Notes: generated by a model from the letters alone, not told the origin. A DNA stretch of 64,000 nucleotides from Chitinophagaceae bacterium (GCA_004028765.1 SAIX01000037.1:1-64000), one strand, 5' to 3'; positions 7,972 to 17,969 are shown, numbered from the stretch's first letter. Translations and numbers: made by a program.

Positions 7972-10900
7972 TGTGGCAAACGATCTCCGATATTCTTTTT
8001 AATATCCTCACTTATGGAGTATTCCTTTACTCCACGCTGCTGTTGCTTTCCTATATTCTCATAGGTCTTTACTCTATCGGCGAAACCCGCAAATACATTC
8101 ACAAAAACAGTTTTACCGATTACAGGGTTCTGGCGGCATCGGTGCATGCACCATCGGTAAGTATCCTCGCGCCTGCCTACAACGAGGGCAAGACCGTTGT
8201 AGAGAATGTAAAATCGCTGCTCTCTATTTATTATGCAAACCTGGAAGTGATCATCATCAACGACGGCAGCAAAGACGACAGCCTGCAAAAACTGATCGAT
8301 GCGTACGATCTTGAAAGAACAGAAATGTTCGTGAACCAGCAACTGGCCACCAAACCGATACGGGGCATTTATAAAAGCAGGAACAGTGTTTATCACAAGC
8401 TTGTTGTGATTGACAAGGAAAACGGGGGCAAGGCCGATGCATTGAACGTGGGCATCAATGTTTCTTCAAACCGCTACCTTGTTTGTATCGATGTGGATTG
8501 TGTACTGGAGCAGGATGCGCTGCTGAAAATGATCAAACCCTTCCTCGAGCAAACTGATAAACGCGTGATCGCTACGGGTGGTGTGGTGCGTATCGCCAAT
8601 TCCTGTGTGATTGAAGACGGTAAACTCATCAAGGTAAAACTCGCCGAAGATTACCTGCCGAGGATGCAAATTCTCGAATACATCCGTGCGTTTATACTGG
8701 GCAGGATGGCCTGGAGCCGTCTCAACGGGCTGATGCTGATCTCGGGCGCATTCGGCGCTTTTGATAAAGAGATCGCAGTACTTGCCGGTGGATACGATCA
8801 CAAGACCGTTGGAGAAGACATGGAGCTCGTGGTTCGCATGCGCCGGTACATGGAGGAGAAAAAAGAAGATTATGTAGTAACCTATATCCCCGATCCGCTT
8901 TGCTGGACGGAAGCGCCGGCCAGCTTTACCATCCTCGGCCGGCAGCGGAACCGATGGATCAGGGGAACCTATGAAACACTGAAGTTTCATAAAGTCATGT
9001 TCTTTAATCCCAGATACCGTTTACTCGGGATGCTCAGTTATCCCTACTGGTTCCTCTTTGAACTCTGTGCACCGGTGATCGAATTTTCTGGCTTTATCCT
9101 TTTCTGCATTTTTGCATGGACGGGTTTTCTCGATTGGGGTTTCTTTTTATCCTTCCTCATCTTCATTGTTTGTTTCGGGTACCTGTATTCCGCCTTCGCT
9201 ATCTTGATGGAGGTGGTTACATTCAACCAATACAAACGAAGGGTGGACATCCTGCGTTTATTGCTGACAGGATTAACAGAACCTTTTTATTATCACCCCT
9301 TCGTTGTATGGAGCGCGATAAAAGGTTATCTCGATCTTTTTAAAAAGAAAAAAGGTTGGGGCGAAATGACAAGACAGGGTTTTGCCAAAAAAACAGCGGC
9401 ACAACCCGTACCTGTTGCAGCCGCTTCTTCGAGTACAGGTACTGCAACGGCAGGCCCCGCACCATCGCCTGTTATATCACCCGATACAGACGAACCCACC
9501 TGGGTGATGGAAAGAACCGTTATCCCGGCCATCGGCAGGTTTTTTTCTTTTATCGGGAAATCGCTTGAATATTATCTCAGCCATGCATTTGTTTTTCTAA
9601 TGCTGCTGGTGCTGGCCAGGGGTTTTGAACTGGTGTACGATATGCTGCTGCACGGGCAGGCGCAGTTATTTGGAAAAGTGATTATTACGGGGCTTACCAA
9701 AGACCTTGTTTTCTGCCTGCGCATCAGTGCCTATTGTTATCCGGTATTTGCACTTTTCTACCTTGTACATAAAAAAGCAGCGCATGTTTTTTATATCGCA
9801 CTTGCAACGGTGCTGCTGCTGGTGCAGGTATCCCTTACGCAGTATTTCCTGAACACATTGGTGCCGCTTGGCGCCGACCTGTGGGGGTATTCCATTGCCG
9901 ATATCAAACAAACCGTTGGTGCTGCCGGAGGTATCAAGGTATCGATGTTGATTGTGTTTGTGGTGCTAATGGCATTGGCCTTATCGATGCTGGTCTTTTT
10001 ACCAAGAAAAATCAAAGTGAACGGATGGGTGGCATTCTTTTTTTTATTCATCTTTTATGCAGCTGCTTTTACCAAAGGTCCCGATCTCGTGAATGAATGG
10101 ATGCCCGGACAGGAATACAGCAATAACCTCTCTTCGAATAAGTCATGGTATTTTTACGACGCCTCTTACCAGCACTTTTTCCCGGGGAAAACAGAAAAGG
10201 ATATTTATTCGGATAATTATTCAGGGGATTATGCAACCAGTGATGCCGACGCAGCGCTTGCACGGATCGATTATACAGATGAAAAGAATTTTCCCTTCCT
10301 GCATAAAACCGACAGCAGCAAAGATGTGCTTACCCCCTTCTTTACAAAAAACAACCGTCCGCCGAATATCGTGATCATGCTGGTGGAAGGTCTTGGAAGG
10401 GCATTCACGAACAAAGGCGCCTACCTTGGCAACTTCACGCCGTTTGTAGATTCGCTTGCTGATAAAAGCCTTTACTGGGAAAACTTTTTAAGCGAGGGAG
10501 GCCGCACATTCGCCGTGCTGCCTTCTGTGCTTGGATCTTTGCCTTTCGCTAAAAACGGTTTTAATGAACTGGGCAGCGCAATGCCCGAACACCCTTCGCT
10601 GCTGAACCTGTTACAGAAAAACGGGTACCATACTTCTTTTTATTATGGCGGCGATTCGAAGTTTGACAACATGAACCAGTATATGAATGTAAACCATATC
10701 AATTCGCTGAATGATGAGTTTACATTCCCGGGCGGTTATACACAGATGCCTTCACAGAATGGTTTTACCTGGGGTTATGGTGACAAAGAACTGTTCCGCC
10801 GGTTTTTTGAGACAAAGAAAGATACCACGAAACCCAGTCTAAGCGTTGTGCTTACGGTTTCAACGCACAATCCATTCCTCATCAACCAGCAGGAATATTA

Positions 10901-11558
10901 TCTGCAGCGCTTTGAGCAGAGAATGACGGAACTGGGTTTTTCAGAACCACAGAAAAAGCAGTACCGCAATTATAAATACCAATATGCCAGTATCCTTTTT
11001 ACAAACGATGCCATCCGGAATTTTATTGAGGAATACCGGAAGCGGCCCGATTTCAACAATACGGTTTTCCTGATTACCGGCGATCACCGGATGCCTGAAA
11101 TACCGATGAGTTCGAAGATCGACCGTTACCATGTGCCATTGATTGTTTACTCACCTTTGCTAAAACGTACCGCAAAATTCTCTTCCGTTTCCACACATTT
11201 TGATATCACGCCCAGTTTGCTTTCCTGGCTGCAGCACAGTTATTCATTACGCTTGCCTTCCCTGGTAAGCTGGATGGGAACGGGGCTTGATACGGCAAAA
11301 CAGTTCAGGAACATACATGCCTATCCCATCATGCAAACGAAAACAGACCTTATAGATTTTGTGATGGGTAATTACCTGCTGAATGGAGACGACCTTTACC
11401 GAATCGAAAGCAATATGAATCTTGTGCAGGAAAAAAATGATGCCAAAGCGGGCGAATTAAAATCGGCTTTCACTAAATTCAAAAACCGCAACACCCAATT
11501 CCTGCAAAGCAGGAAGATCGTTCCCGACAGTCTCTTGCAGCGCTACACATCCCGTTAA
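7971..11558 (+). CDS. Fusion of GT2 polysaccharide synthase and LtaS-like phosphoglycerol transferase/sulfatase-fold domain
   Basis: 1195 residues. An N-terminal membrane helix is followed by a processive family 2 glycosyltransferase (about residues 60-470) of the PgaC/BcsA type: APAYNEG, NDGSKD, the DVDC metal motif, VGEDMEL and QRNRW, then a membrane bundle. A Pro/Ala/Ser-rich linker (about 475-510) leads to a second membrane section of about five helices (530-710). The last 400 residues form an alkaline-phosphatase-fold domain resembling lipoteichoic-acid synthase: PPNIVIMLVEGLG, a Thr in SEGGRTFAV at the nucleophile position, and ITGDHRM as the metal-binding Asp-His. All expected catalytic residues are present in both halves. 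The arrangement suggests a polymer that is made, extruded and then decorated with phosphoglycerol or a similar group. The downstream gene is convergent and overlaps by 4 bases. Confidence 0.88.
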   Translation: MWQTISDILFNILTYGVFLYSTLLLLSYILIGLYSIGETRKYIHKNSFTDYRVLAASVHAPSVSILAPAYNEGKTVVENVKSLLSIYYANLEVIIINDGSKDDSLQKLIDAYDLERTEMFVNQQLATKPIRGIYKSRNSVYHKLVVIDKENGGKADALNVGINVSSNRYLVCIDVDCVLEQDALLKMIKPFLEQTDKRVIATGGVVRIANSCVIEDGKLIKVKLAEDYLPRMQILEYIRAFILGRMAWSRLNGLMLISGAFGAFDKEIAVLAGGYDHKTVGEDMELVVRMRRYMEEKKEDYVVTYIPDPLCWTEAPASFTILGRQRNRWIRGTYETLKFHKVMFFNPRYRLLGMLSYPYWFLFELCAPVIEFSGFILFCIFAWTGFLDWGFFLSFLIFIVCFGYLYSAFAILMEVVTFNQYKRRVDILRLLLTGLTEPFYYHPFVVWSAIKGYLDLFKKKKGWGEMTRQGFAKKTAAQPVPVAAASSSTGTATAGPAPSPVISPDTDEPTWVMERTVIPAIGRFFSFIGKSLEYYLSHAFVFLMLLVLARGFELVYDMLLHGQAQLFGKVIITGLTKDLVFCLRISAYCYPVFALFYLVHKKAAHVFYIALATVLLLVQVSLTQYFLNTLVPLGADLWGYSIADIKQTVGAAGGIKVSMLIVFVVLMALALSMLVFLPRKIKVNGWVAFFFLFIFYAAAFTKGPDLVNEWMPGQEYSNNLSSNKSWYFYDASYQHFFPGKTEKDIYSDNYSGDYATSDADAALARIDYTDEKNFPFLHKTDSSKDVLTPFFTKNNRPPNIVIMLVEGLGRAFTNKGAYLGNFTPFVDSLADKSLYWENFLSEGGRTFAVLPSVLGSLPFAKNGFNELGSAMPEHPSLLNLLQKNGYHTSFYYGGDSKFDNMNQYMNVNHINSLNDEFTFPGGYTQMPSQNGFTWGYGDKELFRRFFETKKDTTKPSLSVVLTVSTHNPFLINQQEYYLQRFEQRMTELGFSEPQKKQYRNYKYQYASILFTNDAIRNFIEEYRKRPDFNNTVFLITGDHRMPEIPMSSKIDRYHVPLIVYSPLLKRTAKFSSVSTHFDITPSLLSWLQHSYSLRLPSLVSWMGTGLDTAKQFRNIHAYPIMQTKTDLIDFVMGNYLLNGDDLYRIESNMNLVQEKNDAKAGELKSAFTKFKNRNTQFLQSRKIVPDSLLQRYTSR

Positions 11559-12754
11559 GGTTTGGAAGGGTGAAGCTGCCCGTAATAATAGTCGTTAAAT
11601 ATTTTTGTTACAAGCGGCTGGTATATCTTCCAGAAAAAACTTTTCCGCTCGAGCGGGTCATGCGTATTGTACATAAAAGAACGGAAAAAGGGAACGCCTG
11701 AAAAACGGGAGGAAGTAAGGCGGATGGGATTATCCGCAAAGTCGGCTGAGAAATAAAAAAAACGATAGTCGTTATTGATATGTGCAGTAACTGCAGGAAA
11801 AATGTACGGGATGCCTTTTGCGGCGAGTTCATTTTTTCCTTTGTCGTTCAGGTCCAGTGTAAACCTCGCAATGATATGGTTATATGATGTGTCTGCGTCA
11901 ATGATATCAAACCAGAAGGAATAACCTGTTTTTTCGGGGAGGTTGTAATGGTTCATCCCCTCTTCTGTTGCGATCAGTTGCGGGAGTTCGTTATTGAGGT
12001 GCGTATCCTTTTCAAGTATCACGATACGGTCATCGGAATGCACAAATGCCACACCACTTTTTGTAAAAGGCCAGGCACCCCGGTGCTGTTGCCGGTAAGC
12101 GCGTACCAGCCATTGCGGCAATTCCTTATTTTTTGTAGTATCAAAAGAACTGAAATAACGGCCAATCCAGCCGCTCCAGCGGATGCCGAATGATTGTTCA
12201 AATCCTGCGCGCACAGCAGGCGACGTAGGGCTGGCAAGACAATTGAATTCGGTTACAACAAGTTTGTGGTTTGCCTGCATTTTACGCAGGAATAACAGAT
12301 CCTGTGCGCTCATGCCCCCGTAAATAATCCCGGATCTTTCTTTGGGGTCACCGTTTTGAAACCATTCGTTCCGGTAAATACCATAAGCATCGGTGATATA
12401 GGCAGCATCTGCATCAGAAGCAAGCTGCGATAACTGGTTATCATTAAACCGCTCAAGTCCTTTCAGCCTGTATTTTTCATTTTCAAGCGGGAAAAAACCA
12501 AAATAGTCTTTGCGGAGGTCATATAAGTCGGTACTGGTTTTCGTGAATTTTTCCTGGTTCAGTACCCAGTTCAGCGATACATGTTCCTGCCCCTCATTGT
12601 TCAATACTGTTTTATCGATGATGGCCACCACGAACTGTCTTTTTTCCTTTAAGAGCCATGCGAACAGCATCCATACCGGTAACAGCAGCAGGATAAAAAT
12701 GAGCGCACGCAGCAAGCCGCCTACGGTGATCTTATTTAAAAACGGAATACCCAT
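11555..12754 (-). CDS. Membrane-anchored protein of unknown function in the exopolysaccharide locus
   Basis: 399 residues. One N-terminal transmembrane helix (about 14-36) anchors a large extracytoplasmic domain. I do not recognise the family. Features include YITDAYGIYRNEW, RSGIIYGGMSAQDLLFL, VVTEFNCLASPT, RWSGWIGRYFSSFD and EKTGYSFWFDIID, with many aromatic residues as in carbohydrate-active proteins. The order strand-Asp, strand-Glu and the many Trp/Tyr would suit a polysaccharide-modifying or polysaccharide-binding domain, but no catalytic motif is certain. Its start overlaps the end of the TPR/barrel gene by 19 bases, so both are co-translated. It could take the place of the deacetylase/hydrolase component of PgaB-type systems; that is a guess from position. 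Confidence 0.75.
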   Translation of the reverse strand: MGIPFLNKITVGGLLRALIFILLLLPVWMLFAWLLKEKRQFVVAIIDKTVLNNEGQEHVSLNWVLNQEKFTKTSTDLYDLRKDYFGFFPLENEKYRLKGLERFNDNQLSQLASDADAAYITDAYGIYRNEWFQNGDPKERSGIIYGGMSAQDLLFLRKMQANHKLVVTEFNCLASPTSPAVRAGFEQSFGIRWSGWIGRYFSSFDTTKNKELPQWLVRAYRQQHRGAWPFTKSGVAFVHSDDRIVILEKDTHLNNELPQLIATEEGMNHYNLPEKTGYSFWFDIIDADTSYNHIIARFTLDLNDKGKNELAAKGIPYIFPAVTAHINNDYRFFYFSADFADNPIRLTSSRFSGVPFFRSFMYNTHDPLERKSFFWKIYQPLVTKIFNDYYYGQLHPSKP

Positions 12755-14535
12755 CCAACACTGATTTGGTATTGATTGCCTTTTGTTTGAGGGAGATATT
12801 CCTGGTTCAGCCAGCCTGCATCAAAGCTTACTACATTGCGTGCAGATACTTTTTTCCGGAAATTGATCCCGGCTTTATAGGAAGTAAGTTTTGCTGCCCC
12901 ATTCAGCAATACCAGGTTTTCACGGTCATCGGGTGAAATGCCATACCCGAAAGAAAAGCCGACCAGGTCATCTGCACCGCCATAATAATATCTTGCAGAT
13001 ACCGTGTACGAGGAGGAAACCGTACTTGTATAAATACCCGGTGTAAGATACGTTCTGAAGCCAAAAAGCCAACTCTTATAATATTTACCGAGATAGGCTG
13101 TATAGATCCAGGTAGGGTCTCCTGAAAATTTGAGGTAACGCACACCGAGTTCTCCTTCAAAACTTGCCGGGAGATTGGCATATAGCGAAAGCCCGCCCCG
13201 CCAATGCGGGAACACGCCTACATTGGCGGAATAGCCGATATCAACATAAGAATAAAATGTGTTGGAGATATGCGGGTATGCTTCCAATTCATACTGCACG
13301 CCGTTTTGTGTAAACCGGTTTGCATAATTCACCCTCCCGGTCACAGAACCGATACCTGTTGTCCTTGTATAATCCAGGCTGACCAGGTGCCAGGGATCGG
13401 GGAACTGTTTATCGAAAGAAACAAGGTCGTAACTCAGGCCGATTTTGTTCAAAGAAGAAAGATCGCGGATACGGTTGGCAAGTGACCGCGCTTCTGCACT
13501 GTTGTGGTTTTTCCGCAATGCTTCATCGATCGCTGTTTGTGCAGCTGCATACTTTTTTTCTGAGATAAGCACACGGGCCTTCTTTATCCAGAGACCTTCG
13601 GATTCCGGGTGGTATTTGATGGCTTCATTCAATACGTCCATTGCCGCCATATATTGATCATTCCAGTATTCCACATCGGCAAGGGCAAAACTGGCATCTG
13701 TATAATCGGGTTTGTCTTTCAGCACCGCATGCAGGTAATAACGCGCACTGTCGTATTGTTTTGTCCAGCTGTAAATACGGCCCAGGAAAATTTTGATATC
13801 GGCATAGGACGGGCTGATCGCCAGTGCCCGCCACAGCCGGGATTTGGCGAGCGCATAATTTTTTTCATCAAAAGCCGCTGTGCGTGCCATTACCAGTAGC
13901 CCATCGGCAGAAAGAGAATCTTCGTTGTTTACAGCAACCGGGTGTGGTATTTCAACCGTGCTGTCGGGTTTATTCCGGTTTTCTTGTATCGTTGCTAATA
14001 AAGCTTTGGCATCATCGTTGTTTTGCGAATTTTTTTGCAATAGCAACAGTTTTTGCAGCGAGCGTTCTGCTTCAATATATTTTTTCTGCTGGTTCAGCAG
14101 TTTTGCTTCCCGGAACATGAGTGCTTCTGAAGACGGGATGGCCTGTAAGCCCTCCCGGACAAGGTATAATGCCCGCTGGTAATTGTCATCAAAAAATTCC
14201 ATATCAGCATAGGCTATATAAAGGTCTTCATAATCTTTCCGTTTATTCAAAACCGAATTAAAATAATAGCGTGCGCTGTCATAGTTTTTGGTCCAGGTGT
14301 GTATCCTTCCAAGAAAGATCTGTATATCCGCATAATCGGGGCTCCTTTGCAGCGCTTTGTACAGGTAGGATTTTGCAAGCGGATAATTGTTTTTATCAAA
14401 AGCGGCTTTACGTGCTTCGGCCAAAAGCCCATCCGTAGAACTGCTGTCCTGCGCATAAAGCGCACCCGTGGTTGCCGCGAACAGCAACAGGACCATGTAG
14501 CGGAAAATATTTTTGTTTTTTATTACAGGCACCAT
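12736..14535 (-). CDS. TPR protein with C-terminal YaiO-family outer-membrane beta-barrel
   Basis: 599 residues with a signal peptide ending at ALYAQ. Residues 30-370 are tetratricopeptide repeats arranged as a tandem duplication: DGLLAEARKAAFDKNNYPLA at about 33 returns as DGLLVMARTAAFDEKNYALA at about 213, each followed by FLGRIxxWTKxYDSARYY. The last 230 residues alternate short polar and aromatic strands (NKIGLSYDLVSFD, WHLVSLDYTRTTG) and end in the outer-membrane signature SVGWVFRF, as in YaiO barrels. TPR plus barrel is the plan of PgaA/BcsC-type exporters that carry polysaccharide through the outer membrane. The neighbouring synthase makes that role likely here. It follows the receiver gene by 27 bases. 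Confidence 0.85.
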   Translation of the reverse strand: MVPVIKNKNIFRYMVLLLFAATTGALYAQDSSSTDGLLAEARKAAFDKNNYPLAKSYLYKALQRSPDYADIQIFLGRIHTWTKNYDSARYYFNSVLNKRKDYEDLYIAYADMEFFDDNYQRALYLVREGLQAIPSSEALMFREAKLLNQQKKYIEAERSLQKLLLLQKNSQNNDDAKALLATIQENRNKPDSTVEIPHPVAVNNEDSLSADGLLVMARTAAFDEKNYALAKSRLWRALAISPSYADIKIFLGRIYSWTKQYDSARYYLHAVLKDKPDYTDASFALADVEYWNDQYMAAMDVLNEAIKYHPESEGLWIKKARVLISEKKYAAAQTAIDEALRKNHNSAEARSLANRIRDLSSLNKIGLSYDLVSFDKQFPDPWHLVSLDYTRTTGIGSVTGRVNYANRFTQNGVQYELEAYPHISNTFYSYVDIGYSANVGVFPHWRGGLSLYANLPASFEGELGVRYLKFSGDPTWIYTAYLGKYYKSWLFGFRTYLTPGIYTSTVSSSYTVSARYYYGGADDLVGFSFGYGISPDDRENLVLLNGAAKLTSYKAGINFRKKVSARNVVSFDAGWLNQEYLPQTKGNQYQISVGWVFRF

Positions 14536-14562
14536 CTTATTATGATTATAACATGCTTGTAT

Positions 14563-14940
14563 TTATCCCTGTATTGTCCGGTATTGCGTGAGCAGCCTTT
14601 TTACCCTTATGGCAAGTTCGTTCAGGCTGAAAGGTTTGGTGATATAATCATCTGCTCCGAGTTCAAATGCTTCCATCACCACTTTTTCCTGTTCCATCGC
14701 CGATAAAATGATCACCGGGATTTTCCGGTTTGCCGGCTGTTTGATCAGCGAAACAATTTCGAGCCCGGATGCATAAGGCATCATGATATCTGTTATCACA
14801 AGATCCGGGTCGTTTTCTTTGATACCTGAAATCGCTTCACGCCCGTCGGTTGTGGCTATCACTTCATAGCCTTCTTTTTTCAGTTTCAGCTCAATGGTTT
14901 TGAGCAACATCGGTTCGTCTTCTGCAACCAGTATTTTCAT
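14563..14940 (-). CDS. Single-domain response regulator (CheY-like receiver)
   Basis: 125 residues, a lone receiver domain. It shows the acidic pair in VAEDEPML, the phospho-acceptor Asp in LVITDIMMP, the Thr/Ser switch in VIILSAMEQ and the conserved Lys in DYITKPFSLNELAIRV. No output domain follows. It lies 38 bases after the hybrid kinase and 27 bases before the TPR/barrel gene, so it probably takes phosphate from the kinase Hpt domain and acts by protein contact, perhaps on the polymer machinery. Confidence 0.92.
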   Translation of the reverse strand: MKILVAEDEPMLLKTIELKLKKEGYEVIATTDGREAISGIKENDPDLVITDIMMPYASGLEIVSLIKQPANRKIPVIILSAMEQEKVVMEAFELGADDYITKPFSLNELAIRVKRLLTQYRTIQG

Positions 14941-14978
14941 GGGTTCTATGGGGGATTGAGTCGTAAAATTAATTCATT

Positions 14979-17969
14979 TCAGCTTCCGCTTCCGGCCTGT
15001 ATTCTTATCTTTTCCATTTCTTCCCGCAGCGGTTTTTCGATCGATGCAAAAAGGGTTACCACTTCGTTTACCATGTTACAGGTCTCTTCGGGGTTTGTAT
15101 TGTTTTTGGCATTGATCTCTATCGTTTTCAGTAAGCCCGTTAAACGCTCCGACTGTATCATGGCCACGGCGCTTTTCAGTTTATGGGCAAGCCGGTATAT
15201 TTCCGGCTGGTTGTTCTCACCCGCCACTTTCGACAATGCTTCTATATCGCCGGGCGTATTTGAGAGGAATAACCCGAGCACTTCCAGTACCGAACCGGGA
15301 TCGTCCAGTTCATGTAATATGGAAAGATTGAAAAGGTTTTCTTTTGCCGATGAATTTGTTTCAGTTTCTGTATGCTTTACTTCCACCTGGTATAACAAAC
15401 GTACCAGCCGGGCATAAAGGTCATTAAAGTCGAACGGCTTCAGCATAAAATCGTTCATGCCTACTCTCTCGCTGTGTTCCTGGTCTTCGCGCAGGGCCGT
15501 TGCCGTCATCGCAATGATGGGCATATCGAGTTTCATCACCTGCCGTATATATTCCGTGGTTTCATAGCCATCCATAACGGGCATCTGCAGATCCATGATG
15601 GCAAGGTCGTAGCGGTTTTTCTCACAAAGCGCTATCGCTTCTTTTCCGTTCGCGGCGAGATCGGGTACTATATTCACTTTTTTCAGTACAAATTCGATGA
15701 GCCGCTGGTTGATGGCATTGTCTTCCACCACGAGTATTTTTTTACCTTTTAAAAGTGTGGTAAAATCTGCTTTGGAATCACTGCTCAGTTCCTGCTCGCC
15801 CGCAATGCCAAAGGGGATGCTGAAAGAAAATACAGAACCCTTACCCGGCTCGCTTTCCACGCCGATCTGTCCGCCCTGTATTTCTACCAGGCCTTTGCTG
15901 ATGGTGAGCCCCAGCCCCGCACCGCCGTAGCCGCTGGAAATATTTTTACCCGCCTGCGCAAAGCTTTCAAAAACGGTCTGCTGTTTGTCTTTGGGGATCC
16001 CGATACCCGTATCCCTTATCCGGAAAAGGATACATACTTCCGTTTCCGTTTTTGATGTAAGTGATACTTCCACACCGATCTCCCCGGCTTCCGTGAATTT
16101 GATGGCATTACCCAAGAGGTTACTGAGTATCTGCTTTAACCGGAAAGAATCTCCCTTAACTTTTTGCGGAACACCCGGTTCAACGGATAAACGGAAGCTG
16201 AGTTTTTTAGCAGATAAAGGATAGGCGATGTATTTTTTGACCTCTTCCAGTGTTTCCGACAGGTCGAATACAAAACTGTCGAGCACCAGTTTGCCTGTTT
16301 TGAGGTTTGAAAAATCAAGTACATTGTTTACGATCACCACCAGGTTATTCAGTGAGCGGCTGATGATATTGGTAAACCGTTTCTGTTCATCTGATAAAGG
16401 TGTTTCCAGCAATAACCTTGTCATACCCTGTATCCCGTTCATGGGTGTACGGATCTCGTGGCTCATATTGGCAAGAAACTGTTCCTGTATCTGCTGGGCT
16501 GTTTCTGCTTTTTCAAGCGCGGCAGCAGTTTGTTTCTGTAATTCGGTTTTATCGGTTATGTCTGTTGCAATACCGCTCACACCCATGAGCGTGCCGTCTT
16601 TTGCAAGCAGCGGGAATTTTTGTATCAGCAGGTTACGGAAGCCCCAGGGTGTTTCAATGTATTCTTCCGTTTCCAGCGGGCGGTGTGTTTGTATCACCCG
16701 CGCATCGGTTTCTTTAAAGTATACTGCAAGTTTTTCGGTGGTGATCTCAAAATCGGTATGCCCGATCACCTGTTCATCCGTAAGGCCAAAGAATGTTTTA
16801 AACCGCTGGTTGATCATTACATATTTCCCTTCCAGGTTTTTGATATAGATCAATGCGGTTGAGTTTTCCATGATAGCATTCAGCCTCGTGTCGTTTTCTT
16901 TCCGCCTGTTCTCCGATTCGCTGAGTTCCTGCTCCACTTTCTTTTTCTCGGTGATGTCTTTTACCATACACTGAAATCCTTTCATCTCATCCCCGTCAAA
17001 TAAAAAATGTGCCGATTGTTCCACCCATTTTTCCTGACCTGTCCGAGTCCGGATGCGGAATTCATGAAAAGAAGCGGGGATATTATCCCTGTACTGTTTT
17101 ACATAGAAGTCAATAACAGGTTGCCGGTTGGCTTCATCGATCAGGTAACCGAAATGTTTCCCGATCAGTTCCTCCTGCGGATAGCCGGTTAATTCCGCCA
17201 CTTTATTATTTACAAAAGTGATCTGCCCTTTTATGTCCGTTGTATACATTACCGCACCGGCATTTTCGATGAGGTTCCGGTATTTCTCTTCGCTAACCAC
17301 CAGTTCGGATTCTGCTTTTTTGCGGAGGTTAATATCAAAATTCAGTTGCGAAAGAATCGCAAGCACCAGTAATAAAGCAAAGACGCCGCCACCAAATGCC
17401 GTATAAATACTGGCACGGTAACTGGTTTCGTTGATAGCCATCCGGCTTGCCAGCAATTCTTCTTCAATATCGCGGATCTTCCTCAGCAGCTGTTTTACTG
17501 CTCGGCTGATAACAGGACCTTCGCCATCGGGCCTGATTTTATATTGAAGTGAATCAGCCTGTATTTTACCGGAAAGCAGCCGTTGTTGAAAAATTTCTTT
17601 TTTATTGCAGAGATCCCGTAATACAACCATATTGGCTACCTGTTGCAGGTTGTCGGATGTTAATTGAGAAAGTACAGATAACGATTCGTTGAGCTTGTTA
17701 TGCAATAAATACGTTTGCTGCTCCCATTCCGCGTTATGAATAACAAGATAGCTGCGGGCAGTTGCTTCGGCCTCTGCAAAAAGCAAGCCGAGTGTATCCA
17801 CTTTTTTGATCACCAGTTGTGTATGATCAACCAGGCGGCGCGAAGCTTCCTGCTTTTTCTTTTGCTCGGATAATACCCACAGGAACAATACAAAAGCGAG
17901 CACAGCGAATACGAGTATCCACCGGATTTTTTTATCGATGATTTGCGTATATAAATTGTTTTTGTTCAT
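14979..17969 (-). CDS. Hybrid sensor histidine kinase (CHASE3-like, 2xPAS, HisKA, HATPase, receiver, Hpt)
   Basis: 996 residues. An N-terminal helix (about 15-32) and a second at about 190-207 enclose an extracytoplasmic helical sensor like CHASE3. Two PAS domains follow (EEKYRNLIENAGAVMYTTD and RLNAIMENSTALIYIKN). The transmitter has its phospho-His in ANMSHEIRTPMNG, a DTGIGIPKDK box and GGAGLGLTISKG. A receiver domain (LVVEDNAINQRL, LAIMDLQMPVMDG, FMLKPF) and a C-terminal Hpt domain (IYRLAHKLKSAVAMI) complete a BarA/TorS-like phosphorelay. It is the first gene of the minus-strand operon that continues with the lone receiver, the TPR/barrel protein and the unknown anchored protein. It probably controls the polysaccharide locus. 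Confidence 0.93.
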   Translation of the reverse strand: MNKNNLYTQIIDKKIRWILVFAVLAFVLFLWVLSEQKKKQEASRRLVDHTQLVIKKVDTLGLLFAEAEATARSYLVIHNAEWEQQTYLLHNKLNESLSVLSQLTSDNLQQVANMVVLRDLCNKKEIFQQRLLSGKIQADSLQYKIRPDGEGPVISRAVKQLLRKIRDIEEELLASRMAINETSYRASIYTAFGGGVFALLLVLAILSQLNFDINLRKKAESELVVSEEKYRNLIENAGAVMYTTDIKGQITFVNNKVAELTGYPQEELIGKHFGYLIDEANRQPVIDFYVKQYRDNIPASFHEFRIRTRTGQEKWVEQSAHFLFDGDEMKGFQCMVKDITEKKKVEQELSESENRRKENDTRLNAIMENSTALIYIKNLEGKYVMINQRFKTFFGLTDEQVIGHTDFEITTEKLAVYFKETDARVIQTHRPLETEEYIETPWGFRNLLIQKFPLLAKDGTLMGVSGIATDITDKTELQKQTAAALEKAETAQQIQEQFLANMSHEIRTPMNGIQGMTRLLLETPLSDEQKRFTNIISRSLNNLVVIVNNVLDFSNLKTGKLVLDSFVFDLSETLEEVKKYIAYPLSAKKLSFRLSVEPGVPQKVKGDSFRLKQILSNLLGNAIKFTEAGEIGVEVSLTSKTETEVCILFRIRDTGIGIPKDKQQTVFESFAQAGKNISSGYGGAGLGLTISKGLVEIQGGQIGVESEPGKGSVFSFSIPFGIAGEQELSSDSKADFTTLLKGKKILVVEDNAINQRLIEFVLKKVNIVPDLAANGKEAIALCEKNRYDLAIMDLQMPVMDGYETTEYIRQVMKLDMPIIAMTATALREDQEHSERVGMNDFMLKPFDFNDLYARLVRLLYQVEVKHTETETNSSAKENLFNLSILHELDDPGSVLEVLGLFLSNTPGDIEALSKVAGENNQPEIYRLAHKLKSAVAMIQSERLTGLLKTIEINAKNNTNPEETCNMVNEVVTLFASIEKPLREEMEKIRIQAGSGS

